A DNA stretch of 64,000 nt from Candidatus Enterococcus moelleringii (GTDB taxonomy: Bacteria > Bacillota > Bacilli > Lactobacillales > Enterococcaceae), in assembly GCF_017377575.1 (NCBI RefSeq), contig NZ_JAFREM010000008.1:121988-185987 (forward strand). The letters run 5' to 3'. A program made the position numbers and the translations under genes. The notes under the pieces were generated by a model. It made no database searches. It was not told the DNA's origin and saw only the letters and a program-made list of their open reading frames with translations. Every line of letters begins with the position of its first letter. Positions within the stretch are counted from its first letter, which is position 1. Below are positions 37,759 to 47,039 of this stretch, in pieces.

Positions 37759-39131
37759 TGGCTGCCGCAAAACGTTTTTTCCGAAAATATCTTTTCTCCA
37801 GTTTTTTGATCCTGATTTCTTTTTTACTAATCAACGCTGCATTGCTCTTGGCAGTACTGCTATTTTCCTGGCATTCTTCCACTGATCCCGATATACCGGT
37901 TGCACAAATTGCCGACCACATTCATACAAATCAGCAAGGAACTGTGTCTGCCGACGAAAAGACTTCCGAACTTTTAAAGGAAAACGCAGCCTGGGGGATG
38001 GTCTTGAACGACGAAGGGACGGTTGTGTGGGAAGAGGCCATGCCCAGCAATTTACCCCGCCAGTATTCTGCCACAGAAGTCGCCCAATTCAGCCGCTGGT
38101 ATTTAGATAACTATCCTGTATTAGTTCAGGAAACTGCCAGCGGATTATTGGTGATTGGCTGCCCGCCCAACAGTATCGTCAAATACAATTTTGTCACCGA
38201 TACCGCCTATGTCCGTTCAGCCCTAACCGGCCTACTGACTGTCGTTGTTTGCAATGTCACCTTGATGCTACTGCTTTTCTGGTACAACACTAGAAAGGTG
38301 GAAAAAGCAGTTACTCCAATTTTGAACGGGATCGAAACTATCTCTCGTGGAAAAGCAGTTGCACTGGCTGAAAAAGGTGAACTAGCCGCTATTAATGCTG
38401 AAGTCAACCGGGCTGGAAACTATATCTTGAAGAAGGATCAAGCTCGAACCGAATGGATTGCCGGTATATCTCATGATATCAGGACGCCTCTTTCCATTAT
38501 GCTGGGCTATGCCGGCGAAATTGAGGATGATGATGCATTACCAACAGAAACTAGAACCCAGGCCACGCTCATTCGGCAAAAGGGTGAAAAACTCCGCCAG
38601 CTGATTACCGACTTAAATTTGACCTCGAAGCTGGAGTATGCGATGCAGCCCTTTCACCTGGAAACCATTTATCCAGTCGAGCTGGCTCGACAAGTGATTA
38701 CCGAATACCTCAATAATGGCGTGGACCAAAATTATTCATTTGAACTACAGGCTGATGAAAAGGCTCATGCAATATTTTTCCAAGGAGATGCTGCTTTACT
38801 GACAAGATTACTGGACAATCTGATTGGCAATGCGATGAACCACAACCCAAACGGCTGTCATATTCTAGTGAGTGTCACTAAGCAAGAAAACGCCTGCTGC
38901 CTAAGTGTGATTGACGATGGGGTGGGAATGTCACAAGCGCAAATTGACACGCTGAACGATGGGATTTTTCCTAAACAGTTCAACACTCAAGACAGCGAAG
39001 GTGCTCACGGACTAGGTTTGCGATTGTCCAGTCAAATCGTTCAAGCCCATCATGGGGAAATCATCTTTGAGCCTCAATCTCCCAACGGGCTTGCTGTTAG
39101 CGTCCTTATTCCTGTGTCAGCAAATAATTAG
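37758..39131 (+). CDS. Sensor histidine kinase
   Basis: 457 residues: two membrane helices (about 12-36 and 152-176) flanking an extracellular domain of about 115 residues, HisKA ISHDIRTPLSIMLGYAGEI (His near 235), and a HATPase domain with NLIGNAMNHNPNG, DDGVGMS and GLGLRLSSQIV. ATG 37758 overlaps the regulator stop codon (TGATG); GTG 37755 is an alternative. Expected to sense the peptide the LanFEG-like transporter protects against, or the transporter itself. Confidence 0.9.
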   Translation: MAAAKRFFRKYLFSSFLILISFLLINAALLLAVLLFSWHSSTDPDIPVAQIADHIHTNQQGTVSADEKTSELLKENAAWGMVLNDEGTVVWEEAMPSNLPRQYSATEVAQFSRWYLDNYPVLVQETASGLLVIGCPPNSIVKYNFVTDTAYVRSALTGLLTVVVCNVTLMLLLFWYNTRKVEKAVTPILNGIETISRGKAVALAEKGELAAINAEVNRAGNYILKKDQARTEWIAGISHDIRTPLSIMLGYAGEIEDDDALPTETRTQATLIRQKGEKLRQLITDLNLTSKLEYAMQPFHLETIYPVELARQVITEYLNNGVDQNYSFELQADEKAHAIFFQGDAALLTRLLDNLIGNAMNHNPNGCHILVSVTKQENACCLSVIDDGVGMSQAQIDTLNDGIFPKQFNTQDSEGAHGLGLRLSSQIVQAHHGEIIFEPQSPNGLAVSVLIPVSANN

Positions 39132-39302
39132 TCAATAAATCACCAGATAATGGGGTGATGATTTTCTAAGCAAAACTAGGTTTAGTGGATAAAGTGCTTC
39201 TTGTCAGAGCTTTTGCTGAATACCACGCGTTTAAATTATTCGCTAATGACACTAAGTTCGAAAATAAATCAATCAGTTATATATCACGCGATAACCCACC
39301 TA

Positions 39303-39340
39303 AACCACCTGCGAATATGCTACCTTAGCAGGTGGTTTTT
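39303..39340 (+). terminator. Terminator (CACCTGCGA family)
   Basis: AACCACCTGC (39303-39312) pairs with GCAGGTGGTT (39328-39337), followed by T's. Confidence 0.85.
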
Positions 39341-39540
39341 AGAGTCTATAAACCAAAGTACAAACTCTCACAATCATCAAGCATATTATGACCAATTTCT
39401 CGTAACCCAACATCCAAAACTAACCTATTTCAAGAAATCAAAAGCATATCAATCTTGTGAAACATTTCTTGTTCTGCTCGCTTTTCGTGAAATATCTTCT
39501 TGACAATCCACAAGTCTGAATGCTAATCTTTTTGATAGTG

Positions 39541-39570
39541 GAAAGCGCTTTACTTTAATTAGAAAGCGCT
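39541..39570. promoter_or_regulatory. Twin GAAAGCGCT repeats
   Basis: GAAAGCGCT at 39541-39549 and 39562-39570, exactly 21 bases apart (two helical turns). The first is embedded in the symmetric AAAGCGCTTT, close to cre and LacI-family half-sites. Confidence 0.45.
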
Positions 39571-39603
39571 GATAAAAAAATTATAAAGAGATGAGGTGAG
39601 AAA

Positions 39604-39648
39604 ATGATCTTGTGCGTTGATTTCAACAAAACCATTCGTTATTACTGA
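39604..39648 (+). CDS. Possible 14-residue leader peptide
   Basis: ATG with GAGGTGAG seven bases upstream opens MILCVDFNKTIRYY and stops at 39648. Too short to judge by sequence; could be a leader peptide or the remnant start of a lost gene. Confidence 0.3.
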   Translation: MILCVDFNKTIRYY

Positions 39649-39861
39649 ACGACGACTAAAATCTTAGCGTGTTCTAAGTCAGTATGTAAAGAAACATTTT
39701 CTCATCCTATTCTATCAAATAAATAAACTGCATTTTACGGAATTTCTGTGCCCACTTTTTAGGGGAACTTCCCGTGAGTGCTGCCTTTTTTGGCGTGTCC
39801 GCAGACTGATTCTTTTGAAAAGGATTCAGTCCGCTAAGTATTTATTTAGAATATATGAGAA

Positions 39862-39892
39862 AGCATGCTGTTGATTCGGTATGCTTTTTTGG
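39862..39892 (+). terminator. Terminator-like hairpin before opp operon
   Basis: AAAGCATGC (39862-39870) pairs with GTATGCTTT (39881-39889), one G-T pair, with T's following. Could attenuate readthrough into the peptide transporter. Confidence 0.6.
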
Positions 39893-40012
39893 CGTTTTTA
39901 ATTGCTTTTCGAATCAATAATATTTGCTTCAGTCAGCGTTGTTTGTTGGAATCACCAGGACATTTTGTTTTGCTTAACTAAAAAGGAATTAGAAAAATCA
40001 GAGGAGTTGTTC

Positions 40013-41587
40013 GTGTTGAGAAAGTCAGTATTGAAATATTTAGTTGCACCAGTATGTATGCTTTTATTATTAGCAGGATGTGGAGGTTCTGGAGACGAGA
40101 CCGGGGAGAGCGGCAATACTGAAGCGTCTAACAAAAAAGATGAACTTCGCATTGCCATTTCAGCGAATCCACCGTCGCTAGATGCCCAGATCGCTAACTC
40201 AAATATCACTGCCCAAATCGGCTATCATATTTTTGAGCCGCTATTTGCGATGGATGAGAACTTTGAACCCCAGCCGGTACTTGCTGAATCTTATGACGTA
40301 AGTGATGACGGCAAGGAATACACGATCCACCTGTTGGAAGGGGTTAAATTCCATAACGGAGAAGAGATGACTGCCGACGACGTGGTGGCATCACTGACAC
40401 GTTGGGTGAAAGACTCCCAAAAAGCCAGCACATTAATCGGTGGCTCTACGTTCGAAAAAGTCGATGACTACACAGTGAAGATGACTGCCAATGAAGCGGC
40501 ATCAGATATTATCACAGTTCTTGCCAATCCGATTATGTTTGCAGCGATTTATCCTGAAGAAATCGTAGAGGGCGCTGGTGAAAAAGGCGTCAGTGAATAC
40601 ATTGGAACAGGCCCTTACAAATTAGGAGAATGGAAACAGGATCAATTTATCCAATTGGAAAAATTCGATGATTATGAAGTGCGAGAAAACGCGACGACTG
40701 GTTTGGCAAGTGCGAAAACAGCAGCTACAAGCACACTAGTTTTTGACATTGTCACCGACGCGTCCACTCGAATTGCCGGAGCTAAGAACGGCCAGTACGA
40801 CATCGTCGAAGAAGTTCCTCAAGATAATTATGAAGAATTGTCTAAAGAGCCTAACTTGAAGCTAGATGTTACCAAAGGTGGAACACTGAATCTGTTCCTT
40901 AATACGACTGTCGGAATCATGGAAAAGCCGGAGATGAGACAAGCTGTATTGGCAGCACTTAATATGGATGATATTTTGCTGGCAAGTTATGGAAACAAAG
41001 AGCTTTATGAAGTAAATCCAGGCTGGTTCAGTTCAGAGGATGCGCAATGGGGCAGCGAAGCGGGGAAAGAATACTATAACCAAAATGATCCTGATAAGGC
41101 TAAAGAGTTGTTAGAAGAAGCTGGATACAATGATGAGAAGCTAGTCCTAGTAACGACTCAAGATTATCCAGAAATGTACAATGCAACCTTGGTGGTACAA
41201 GAACAGTTGAAGAAAGTCGGAATCAATGCCGAAGTTGAAACCTATGACTTCAGTACCTTTATGGAGCATCGAGCAGACCCTAACCAAAACAGTATGTTCA
41301 TCACCAGCAACAGCTACAATGTTCTTCCAATTCAATTAACAGTCCTAGACAAGACTTGGGCTGGAATGGACAGACCAGAAGTAACCGATGGCATCAAAGC
41401 GATGCGCTTGGCTGATTCCCAAGAGGATGCCCAAGCAGCCTGGGATGATCTGCAAGGATTCATCTATGAATACGGCGGCGCAACTGTCCTGGGTCATTTT
41501 ACCGGGGTGAACGCCATCAGTAATGATGTAGAAGGCTACGAGTATATGAGATTCCCGATCTTCTGGAATGCTACAGTCTCAGAATAA
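40013..41587 (+). CDS. Oligopeptide ABC transporter substrate-binding lipoprotein
   Basis: 524 residues of the SBP_bac_5 family: lipobox LLAGC near residue 23, then YTIHLLEGVKFHNGEEMTADDVVASLTRW and YIGTGPYKLGEWKQDQFIQLEKFDDY, both family hallmarks. Frame opens at 39902, but GAGGAG lies six bases before GTG 40013 and nine before TTG 40016, so one of these is the start. Binds peptides (or another ligand of the OppA/DppA/NikA class) outside the membrane and delivers them to the permeases. Confidence 0.88.
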   Translation: MLRKSVLKYLVAPVCMLLLLAGCGGSGDETGESGNTEASNKKDELRIAISANPPSLDAQIANSNITAQIGYHIFEPLFAMDENFEPQPVLAESYDVSDDGKEYTIHLLEGVKFHNGEEMTADDVVASLTRWVKDSQKASTLIGGSTFEKVDDYTVKMTANEAASDIITVLANPIMFAAIYPEEIVEGAGEKGVSEYIGTGPYKLGEWKQDQFIQLEKFDDYEVRENATTGLASAKTAATSTLVFDIVTDASTRIAGAKNGQYDIVEEVPQDNYEELSKEPNLKLDVTKGGTLNLFLNTTVGIMEKPEMRQAVLAALNMDDILLASYGNKELYEVNPGWFSSEDAQWGSEAGKEYYNQNDPDKAKELLEEAGYNDEKLVLVTTQDYPEMYNATLVVQEQLKKVGINAEVETYDFSTFMEHRADPNQNSMFITSNSYNVLPIQLTVLDKTWAGMDRPEVTDGIKAMRLADSQEDAQAAWDDLQGFIYEYGGATVLGHFTGVNAISNDVEGYEYMRFPIFWNATVSE

Positions 41588-41731
41588 ATGATAGACGCGG
41601 TGAGCTGCTACGGCGGCTCGCCGTTTTCAGGTAAAGAAAGTACAAAGCTTATCATATAAAGGTTGATGGTATCCGACTTCATAATGCCAAACATGGTTGT
41701 GAAGCCTGTCATACCGAAGAAGGAGTACGTT

Positions 41732-42682
41732 ATGTTGTCTTATATAGTCAAACGAATACTATCATTGATTCCGGTCTTATTTATCGTATCAATTATAACC
41801 TTCCTAATCGTTTATCTAATTCCTGGCGGGCCGGCTACTGCCATTCTTGGCATGGAAGCGACTCCTGAACAGATTCATCAAATGAACGCACAGCTGGGCT
41901 TTGATCGGCCATTTTTTGTTCAATACGTGGATTGGTTAGGCGGAATTGTACGAGGAAATTGGGGCGAATCGTTCTTTTTGCGGCAATCGGTGCTTTCAGC
42001 GATTGGCGAATATTTTGGTCCAACCCTTAGTTTGGCGATTATATCGCAAATTTTTGCCGTGATCATTGCGATGCCCTTAGGAATATTAGCTGCTTATAAA
42101 CGAGGAACGGCCATCGATTTGGTGGCAGTATCGGTGTCATTACTAGGCTCAGCGCTGCCAGGATTTTTGCTGAGTATGTTTTTGATGCTGGCATTTAGCG
42201 TCTATAATCAGTGGTTTCCAGTAGCGGGCTATGCCAGTATTTCGGCCGGTATTGGCGAGCATTTTAAATACTTATTTCTTCCTGCGCTGTCATTAGGGGT
42301 CGTGCAGGCAGCTTATCTGACTCGGATGATCCGATCCTCCTTATTAGAAGTCCTGCATAAGAGCTTCATCCAGACCGCTCGTGCAAAAGGACTGAAGGAA
42401 AAGCGTGTCATCTTAACTTATGGGCTAAAGAATGCGGCACCGGTCATTTTGACAGCTATCGGTCAATCCTTTGGCAGCCTAATCACTGGCACAATCGTTA
42501 CCGAAACACTTTTTAACATTCCAGGACTAGGCATGTTAACGATGTCAGCTATCAATCGCCGGGATGTTTTAGTGATCCAAGGAGTCGTTTTATTTGTGAC
42601 CTTATTATATGTGTTAGTTAATCTGATCGTAGATGTGTTGTATGGATTTGTCGACCCAAGGCTTCAGCCAGGGCGTAAGTAG
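41732..42682 (+). CDS. Oligopeptide ABC permease, OppB/DppB type
   Basis: 316 residues, six helices; MLSYIVKRILSLIPVLFIVSIITFLI is the OppB N-terminus and RTARAKGLKEKRVILTYGLKNAAP the EAA loop that contacts the ATPases. Start at 41732 with AAGGAG; the frame opens earlier at 41663. Confidence 0.9.
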   Translation: MLSYIVKRILSLIPVLFIVSIITFLIVYLIPGGPATAILGMEATPEQIHQMNAQLGFDRPFFVQYVDWLGGIVRGNWGESFFLRQSVLSAIGEYFGPTLSLAIISQIFAVIIAMPLGILAAYKRGTAIDLVAVSVSLLGSALPGFLLSMFLMLAFSVYNQWFPVAGYASISAGIGEHFKYLFLPALSLGVVQAAYLTRMIRSSLLEVLHKSFIQTARAKGLKEKRVILTYGLKNAAPVILTAIGQSFGSLITGTIVTETLFNIPGLGMLTMSAINRRDVLVIQGVVLFVTLLYVLVNLIVDVLYGFVDPRLQPGRK

Positions 42683-42693
42683 GAGGTGAGCGC

Positions 42694-43590
42694 ATGTATT
42701 TAACTAGAAAAAGTATGTCCGAAGCCGGCGTAGCCATTGTCAAAGAACAAAAACAGCTTCGTAAAGAGCGATTGCTCTCAAATCCGGCGCTCATCATTGG
42801 ATTGATTGGTTTCGTGGCAATCTTTGCGGCAGCTATTATTATCCCGATAATCAATTCCACCGATCCCAACGCAATGGCGGTTACCGAACGCTTTAATGCT
42901 CCAAGTAGTCTTCATAAATTCGGTACCGATGAATTTGGCAGAGATATTTTGATCCGCTTAATGTATGGCGCCAGAGTCTCGCTATGGGTCGGCGGTTGTG
43001 TCGCACTATTTTCTTGTGTGTTAGGGACGATCATAGGGATATATGCCAGCTATTTTAAGCTGCTGGATCATATTCTGATGCGGATTTGCGATGCATTGAT
43101 TGCGATTCCCGGGATTCTATTAGCCATCTCTTTGATAACAACCTTCGGCACATCCAGCTGGAATGTCGTCTGGGCCCTGACCATCGTCTATACACCAAGT
43201 GTAGCCCGCACCGTTCGAGCTAGCGCAATGGTGATTAAGGAACAGCCCTATATCGAGGCGGCGAAAGTCCAAGGCTTCAGCAGTGCCAAAATTCTATGGA
43301 AACTCATTTTGCCAGGAGTTATTTCTCCGCTGACGGTCCAAGCCTCCTTCATTTTTGCCCAAGCGATTATTGCTGAAGCCTCACTAAGTTTCTTAGGAGC
43401 AGGCATTCCGGCACCGGCCGCAAGCTGGGGAAATATGCTGCAGGACAGTAAGATGGTATTCTCCAAAGCGCCATGGACAATGCTTGCACCAGGGTTGGCC
43501 GTAATCATTTGTGTGTTGAGCCTGAACCTTTTGGGTGATGGAATTAGAGATTACCTTGATCCAAGAGTCAAAGGAGGGAACCAAAAATAG
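42694..43590 (+). CDS. Oligopeptide ABC permease, OppC/DppC type
   Basis: 298 residues: soluble N-terminal segment, then six helices, with GTDEFGRDILIRLMYGARVSLWVG (OppC hallmark) and EAAKVQGFSSAKILWKLILPG EAA loop. AGGAGGTGAG ribosome site eleven bases after the oppB-like gene. Confidence 0.9.
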   Translation: MYLTRKSMSEAGVAIVKEQKQLRKERLLSNPALIIGLIGFVAIFAAAIIIPIINSTDPNAMAVTERFNAPSSLHKFGTDEFGRDILIRLMYGARVSLWVGGCVALFSCVLGTIIGIYASYFKLLDHILMRICDALIAIPGILLAISLITTFGTSSWNVVWALTIVYTPSVARTVRASAMVIKEQPYIEAAKVQGFSSAKILWKLILPGVISPLTVQASFIFAQAIIAEASLSFLGAGIPAPAASWGNMLQDSKMVFSKAPWTMLAPGLAVIICVLSLNLLGDGIRDYLDPRVKGGNQK

Positions 43591-44603
43591 TGAATAAACC
43601 AGCTGTTGAAACGAAAAAAATACTAGAAATCAATCGTCTCAAGGTGAAGTTTCCGATTCACAAGAAGTGGCTTCCAGCCGTCGACGAAGTGGACCTAACG
43701 ATTCATGCCGGTGAGATTATCGGGATTGTCGGAGAATCAGGTTCAGGAAAAAGCGTGATGTCGCAATCGATTTTACGGCTGCGGGATCATGATACAGCCG
43801 TCAAATATGAAGGCGAAATCCTATTTGAAGGGGAAGATCTGCTAAATAGTTCACCGTCACAGATCAGGAACATTCGCGGAAATGATATCTCGATTATCTT
43901 CCAAGATCCTTTGAATTCATTAAGTCCAGTCCATACAGTGGAAAAACAGCTTAGTGAAGTAATGATGCTTCACAAGCAAATATCCAAGGATGAAGCCAAA
44001 AAACATAGTATGGAAATGCTGCAATTGACTGGTATTCCTGATCCAGCAGCTTGCCTTAAAAAATATCCTTTTGAACTGTCCGGCGGGATGCAGCAGAGGG
44101 TCATGATTGCGATGGCACTGGCCTGCGAACCAAAGCTATTGATTGCCGATGAACCGACCACGGCATTAGATGTCACGATTCAAGAACAGATTCTGCGTCT
44201 GATTAAAAGTTTGAACGAAACGATCGGGATGTCCGTCCTGTTTATTACCCACGACATGGGGGCTGTTTCCAAACTTTGCCACCGGATTAAAGTCATGTAT
44301 CTAGGACAGATTGTCGAGGATGCCGAGACTGAACAGCTATTTGAGCACCCGTTACATCCTTATACCGAAGGCCTAATCTCGTGTATTCCCCATTTGGAAA
44401 CGGAACGGGGCAAGCCGCTTCCCACGATACCGGGAACTGTTCCGTCACTTTCCGAGATTCCGAAAGGCTGCCATTTCTGTACCCGCTGTAAATATGCGGA
44501 TGAACGCTGCTTCCAAGAACAACCGCCGATGGTGGAAGCTCAGCCGGATCATTTTGTTAAGTGCTGGAAATACGTCGAATCAGAAACTATCAGGGAGGAT
44601 TAG
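43590..44603 (+). CDS. Oligopeptide ABC ATP-binding protein, OppD/DppD type
   Basis: 337 residues: Walker A GESGSGKSVMSQSIL, signature LSGGMQQRVMIAMALA, Walker B LLIADEPTTALD, and the C-terminal CxxC-rich region (GCHFCTRCKYADERC) that can bind a cluster in this subfamily. GTG start overlaps the previous stop by one base. Confidence 0.9.
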   Translation: MNKPAVETKKILEINRLKVKFPIHKKWLPAVDEVDLTIHAGEIIGIVGESGSGKSVMSQSILRLRDHDTAVKYEGEILFEGEDLLNSSPSQIRNIRGNDISIIFQDPLNSLSPVHTVEKQLSEVMMLHKQISKDEAKKHSMEMLQLTGIPDPAACLKKYPFELSGGMQQRVMIAMALACEPKLLIADEPTTALDVTIQEQILRLIKSLNETIGMSVLFITHDMGAVSKLCHRIKVMYLGQIVEDAETEQLFEHPLHPYTEGLISCIPHLETERGKPLPTIPGTVPSLSEIPKGCHFCTRCKYADERCFQEQPPMVEAQPDHFVKCWKYVESETIRED

Positions 44604-44605
44604 CG

Positions 44606-45580
44606 ATGGCCAATAATTTAGTAGAAATTAGAAACCTTCAAAAATCATTTCCTCTGGCAAGACAAACCTTGAACCCTTTTGGTCCCAAAGAACAAATGCT
44701 GGCGGTAGATAACTTATCCTTCACGATCAAAGAAGGGGAAACCTATGGACTAGTAGGAGAATCAGGCTGCGGCAAGTCAACCACTGGCCGGATGATTGTC
44801 GGCTTAGAGAAGCCCAGTAGCGGGTCGATTATTTATCAAGGCAAAGACCTAGGTAAACTAAATGATCGCGAGTTTTTCCCACTGAGAAAAGATTTGCAGA
44901 TGGTTTTTCAAAACACACTGTCGGCATTGAATCCGAGACAACGAATTGGCAGTATTCTGGAAGATATACTAAAAGTCCATGGCGTATCGGATGCCCAGGA
45001 ACGTCGTGATCAAGTAGTCGAAGTGTTAGAAAAAGTCGGCTTGTCTGAATATCACTATTTCCGCTACCCTCATGAGCTGTCAGGGGGACAGGTACAAAGA
45101 CTGGGAATTGCCAGTTCATTGGTGATTAAGCCAAAATTAATTATTTGTGATGAGCCGGTATCCGCGCTGGATGTGTCGATTCAGGCGCAAGTCTTGAATA
45201 CCTTGATGGAGCTGCAGAAGGATCTGCGCTTGAGCTTACTCTTTATTTCCCATGATATTGGCGTGATTCGCTATATCTCTGATCGAATCGGGGTAATGTA
45301 TCTTGGTACTTTAGTTGAAGAAGCGGAGACCGATGAGCTTTTCAAAAATCCGCTTCACCCGTATACCAAGGGCCTATTTGCTTCCGTACCAGACCCTTAT
45401 ATTCGCAATGAGGAAACGCCTGAATTCAGTGGAGAGCAGCCTGTCAGAACCAGTGATTTTAAAGGCTGTGCCTTTTGTAACAGATGTCCTCAAGCCATGG
45501 ATAAATGTAAAGAAGAGACGCCGGAGTTTTTGGAAATATCTCCCGGACATAAAGTGGCTTGTCATCTCTATGGACAATAA
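44606..45580 (+). CDS. Oligopeptide ABC ATP-binding protein, OppF/DppF type
   Basis: 324 residues: Walker A GESGCGKSTTGRMI, signature LSGGQVQRLGIASSLV, Walker B LIICDEPVSALD, and C-terminal GCAFCNRCPQAMDKC. Start at ATG 44606 with GGGAGGA. Forms the ATPase heterodimer with the preceding protein. Confidence 0.9.
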   Translation: MANNLVEIRNLQKSFPLARQTLNPFGPKEQMLAVDNLSFTIKEGETYGLVGESGCGKSTTGRMIVGLEKPSSGSIIYQGKDLGKLNDREFFPLRKDLQMVFQNTLSALNPRQRIGSILEDILKVHGVSDAQERRDQVVEVLEKVGLSEYHYFRYPHELSGGQVQRLGIASSLVIKPKLIICDEPVSALDVSIQAQVLNTLMELQKDLRLSLLFISHDIGVIRYISDRIGVMYLGTLVEEAETDELFKNPLHPYTKGLFASVPDPYIRNEETPEFSGEQPVRTSDFKGCAFCNRCPQAMDKCKEETPEFLEISPGHKVACHLYGQ

Positions 45581-45596
45581 ATCAAGTATAAAAATC

Positions 45597-45638
45597 AAGA
45601 GACAAGTCGGCGTATAGGATCGCCTGCTTGTCTCTTTT
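45597..45638 (+). terminator. Terminator of the oligopeptide ABC operon
   Basis: AGAGACAAG (45598-45606) pairs with CTTGTCTCT (45627-45635) with a further inner GGCG/CGCC stem, then T's. Confidence 0.85.
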
Positions 45639-45688
45639 CGTTATGCTCTATGAAGTTGATTAGCAGAATATCGGACTGAAATACTGAA

Positions 45689-46201
45689 TTACAGTCTAAA
45701 TTCCTTTGCATAGGTCACAGGACCACTTATTGCTTTAGCGTCTTCCTGTAATTTGATGGCCATAAAATTTTCGGATTGGATATCTTCCGGCACCTCAATT
45801 CCTAGCTGTTCCGCTGGTATATGGCCAGCTTTTGGATAATACAATTCACTTCCCAGTACTAGTGAATACTGATAGCCTAATTCTTTTGCAATGCGATGTC
45901 CCTCAGCTATTAGTGCCGTGCCTACCCCTTGTTTTTGACAGTTTGGGGTGACTGAAAGTGGCGCTAAAACAACCACTTCATCAATACCTACCATCGCTTT
46001 CGTAAATAAAATATGTCCAGCCAATTCACCATCAATTTTTGCTACCAATGATAGCTCAGGTATAAATCCGTCACCCTTCCTCAAATCTACTACCAGATAT
46101 TGTTCATTGCCATCGGCGTGTTCGGTCGTCGCAAATGCTTCGGCAATAAGTTTATAGACTTCATCGTAATCGTTTTGTGTTTCTTGTCTAATGACTATCA
46201 T
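45689..46201 (-). CDS. GNAT-family N-acetyltransferase (YhbS-like)
   Basis: 170 residues; IRQETQNDYDEVYKLIAEAFATTEHADGNEQ, VLAPLSVTPNCQKQGVGTALIAEGHRIAKELGY and SLVLGSELYYPKAGH are the hallmarks of the YhbS group of acetyltransferases. Substrate unknown. GGGAGGA ribosome site. Single gene. Confidence 0.88.
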   Translation of the reverse strand: MIVIRQETQNDYDEVYKLIAEAFATTEHADGNEQYLVVDLRKGDGFIPELSLVAKIDGELAGHILFTKAMVGIDEVVVLAPLSVTPNCQKQGVGTALIAEGHRIAKELGYQYSLVLGSELYYPKAGHIPAEQLGIEVPEDIQSENFMAIKLQEDAKAISGPVTYAKEFRL

Positions 46202-47039
46202 TCAAAATCCTCCCAATTCGTTAACAATATATTCATTTTCGTAATTAATTGGTTTACTGATAAAACCTTAACGTTGCAGGATCGAAAAAAGACCATTAAA
46301 TAACGATTGATATTACATTATAATATCATTGTATTTTGAAAACATATTAATTAACTATTGCCGTCGAAAATAGACTTTTCAAAAACTATTGCGGATAAAA
46401 TTAAAATATTTAAGCATTTATTTGCAATAAACACTCCAAATCGGTCGTTAAATATGGTTTAATGGTAGTGATAATAAAATATCGAGAAACAGGATTTTTA
46501 GGATTCCACGGTTTGATGATCATGAATTGTTTGTAAAAAAAACAGAAGTGACTACCTTAAAATTACAGATCATCGAATAGAGTGACCAGCAGAAGACCCT
46601 CGCGATCTCCTTAAAGTCGCCCAAGATCTTTTTAGCCAAGAGATAAACACGTAAGCAGCTGCAATGACCAAAGGGAGATCGCGGGGGAGGGTCATTGAGC
46701 CAGCAGCTGCCTCAGCAAGCTCGGTGATCAATTGTATCTGCCAGTGAGACGCCGAAACAACCGAAGTGCCCAAGACCAGAACTCGCAGGAAGAATGAGCG
46801 GTGAAAACAGTGAAACGGCCTACATAAGAAACGATGATCCAATCCAGCTTTAGATTTCCGACAGCGAGCCGTGTCAGTCAATCCGTCATTCGATCACCAA
46901 AATCGGGCGTCCTTTGAGCCGAAAAGGTGAAAAAGGAAAACGTAGCACAGCTGGCCCGTTAGTTTGTCGAAATTTTCTTACTATCAAACAAGTTTGCGCA
47001 GCCGTCAGGCCAGCAAGTATTTACCACAAGGAGTTGAGT
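46202..47039. other. Gene-poor stretch, AT-rich then GC-richer
   Basis: No supported gene in 838 bases. 46300-46550 is very AT-rich; 46560-46910 is more GC-rich and contains a long inverted repeat: GACCCTCGCGATCTCC (46595-46610) against GGAGATCGCGGGGGAGGGTC (46674-46693, four-base bulge). A 103-codon minus-strand frame (46570-46881) lacks a ribosome site and looks fortuitous. Possibly decayed DNA at a boundary of transferred material. Confidence 0.4.

Larger units (their letters stand above)
39132..40012 (+). promoter_or_regulatory. Long leader region before the oligopeptide ABC operon
   Basis: About 880 bases without a convincing large gene. Contents in order: weak stem ATCACC/GGTGAT after the kinase (39139-39159); a strong terminator (39303-39340); two GAAAGCGCT repeats 21 bases apart (39541, 39562), which look like catabolite or LacI-type operators; a tiny ORF with good ribosome site (39604-39648); an imperfect hairpin near 39804-39832; and a terminator-like hairpin 39862-39892 about 120 bases before the first opp gene. 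Together this looks like a regulated leader rather than empty DNA. Confidence 0.5.

Noticed and set aside
39201..39503. 100-codon plus-strand frame after the histidine kinase
   Set aside because: It reads through a strong terminator hairpin (39303-39340), has no ribosome site and low-complexity content.
46570..46881. 103-codon minus-strand frame with a hydrophobic stretch near its end, considered as a small membrane toxin
   Set aside because: No ribosome site at any start, composition unlike neighbouring genes, and the hydrophobic part coincides with the large inverted repeat.
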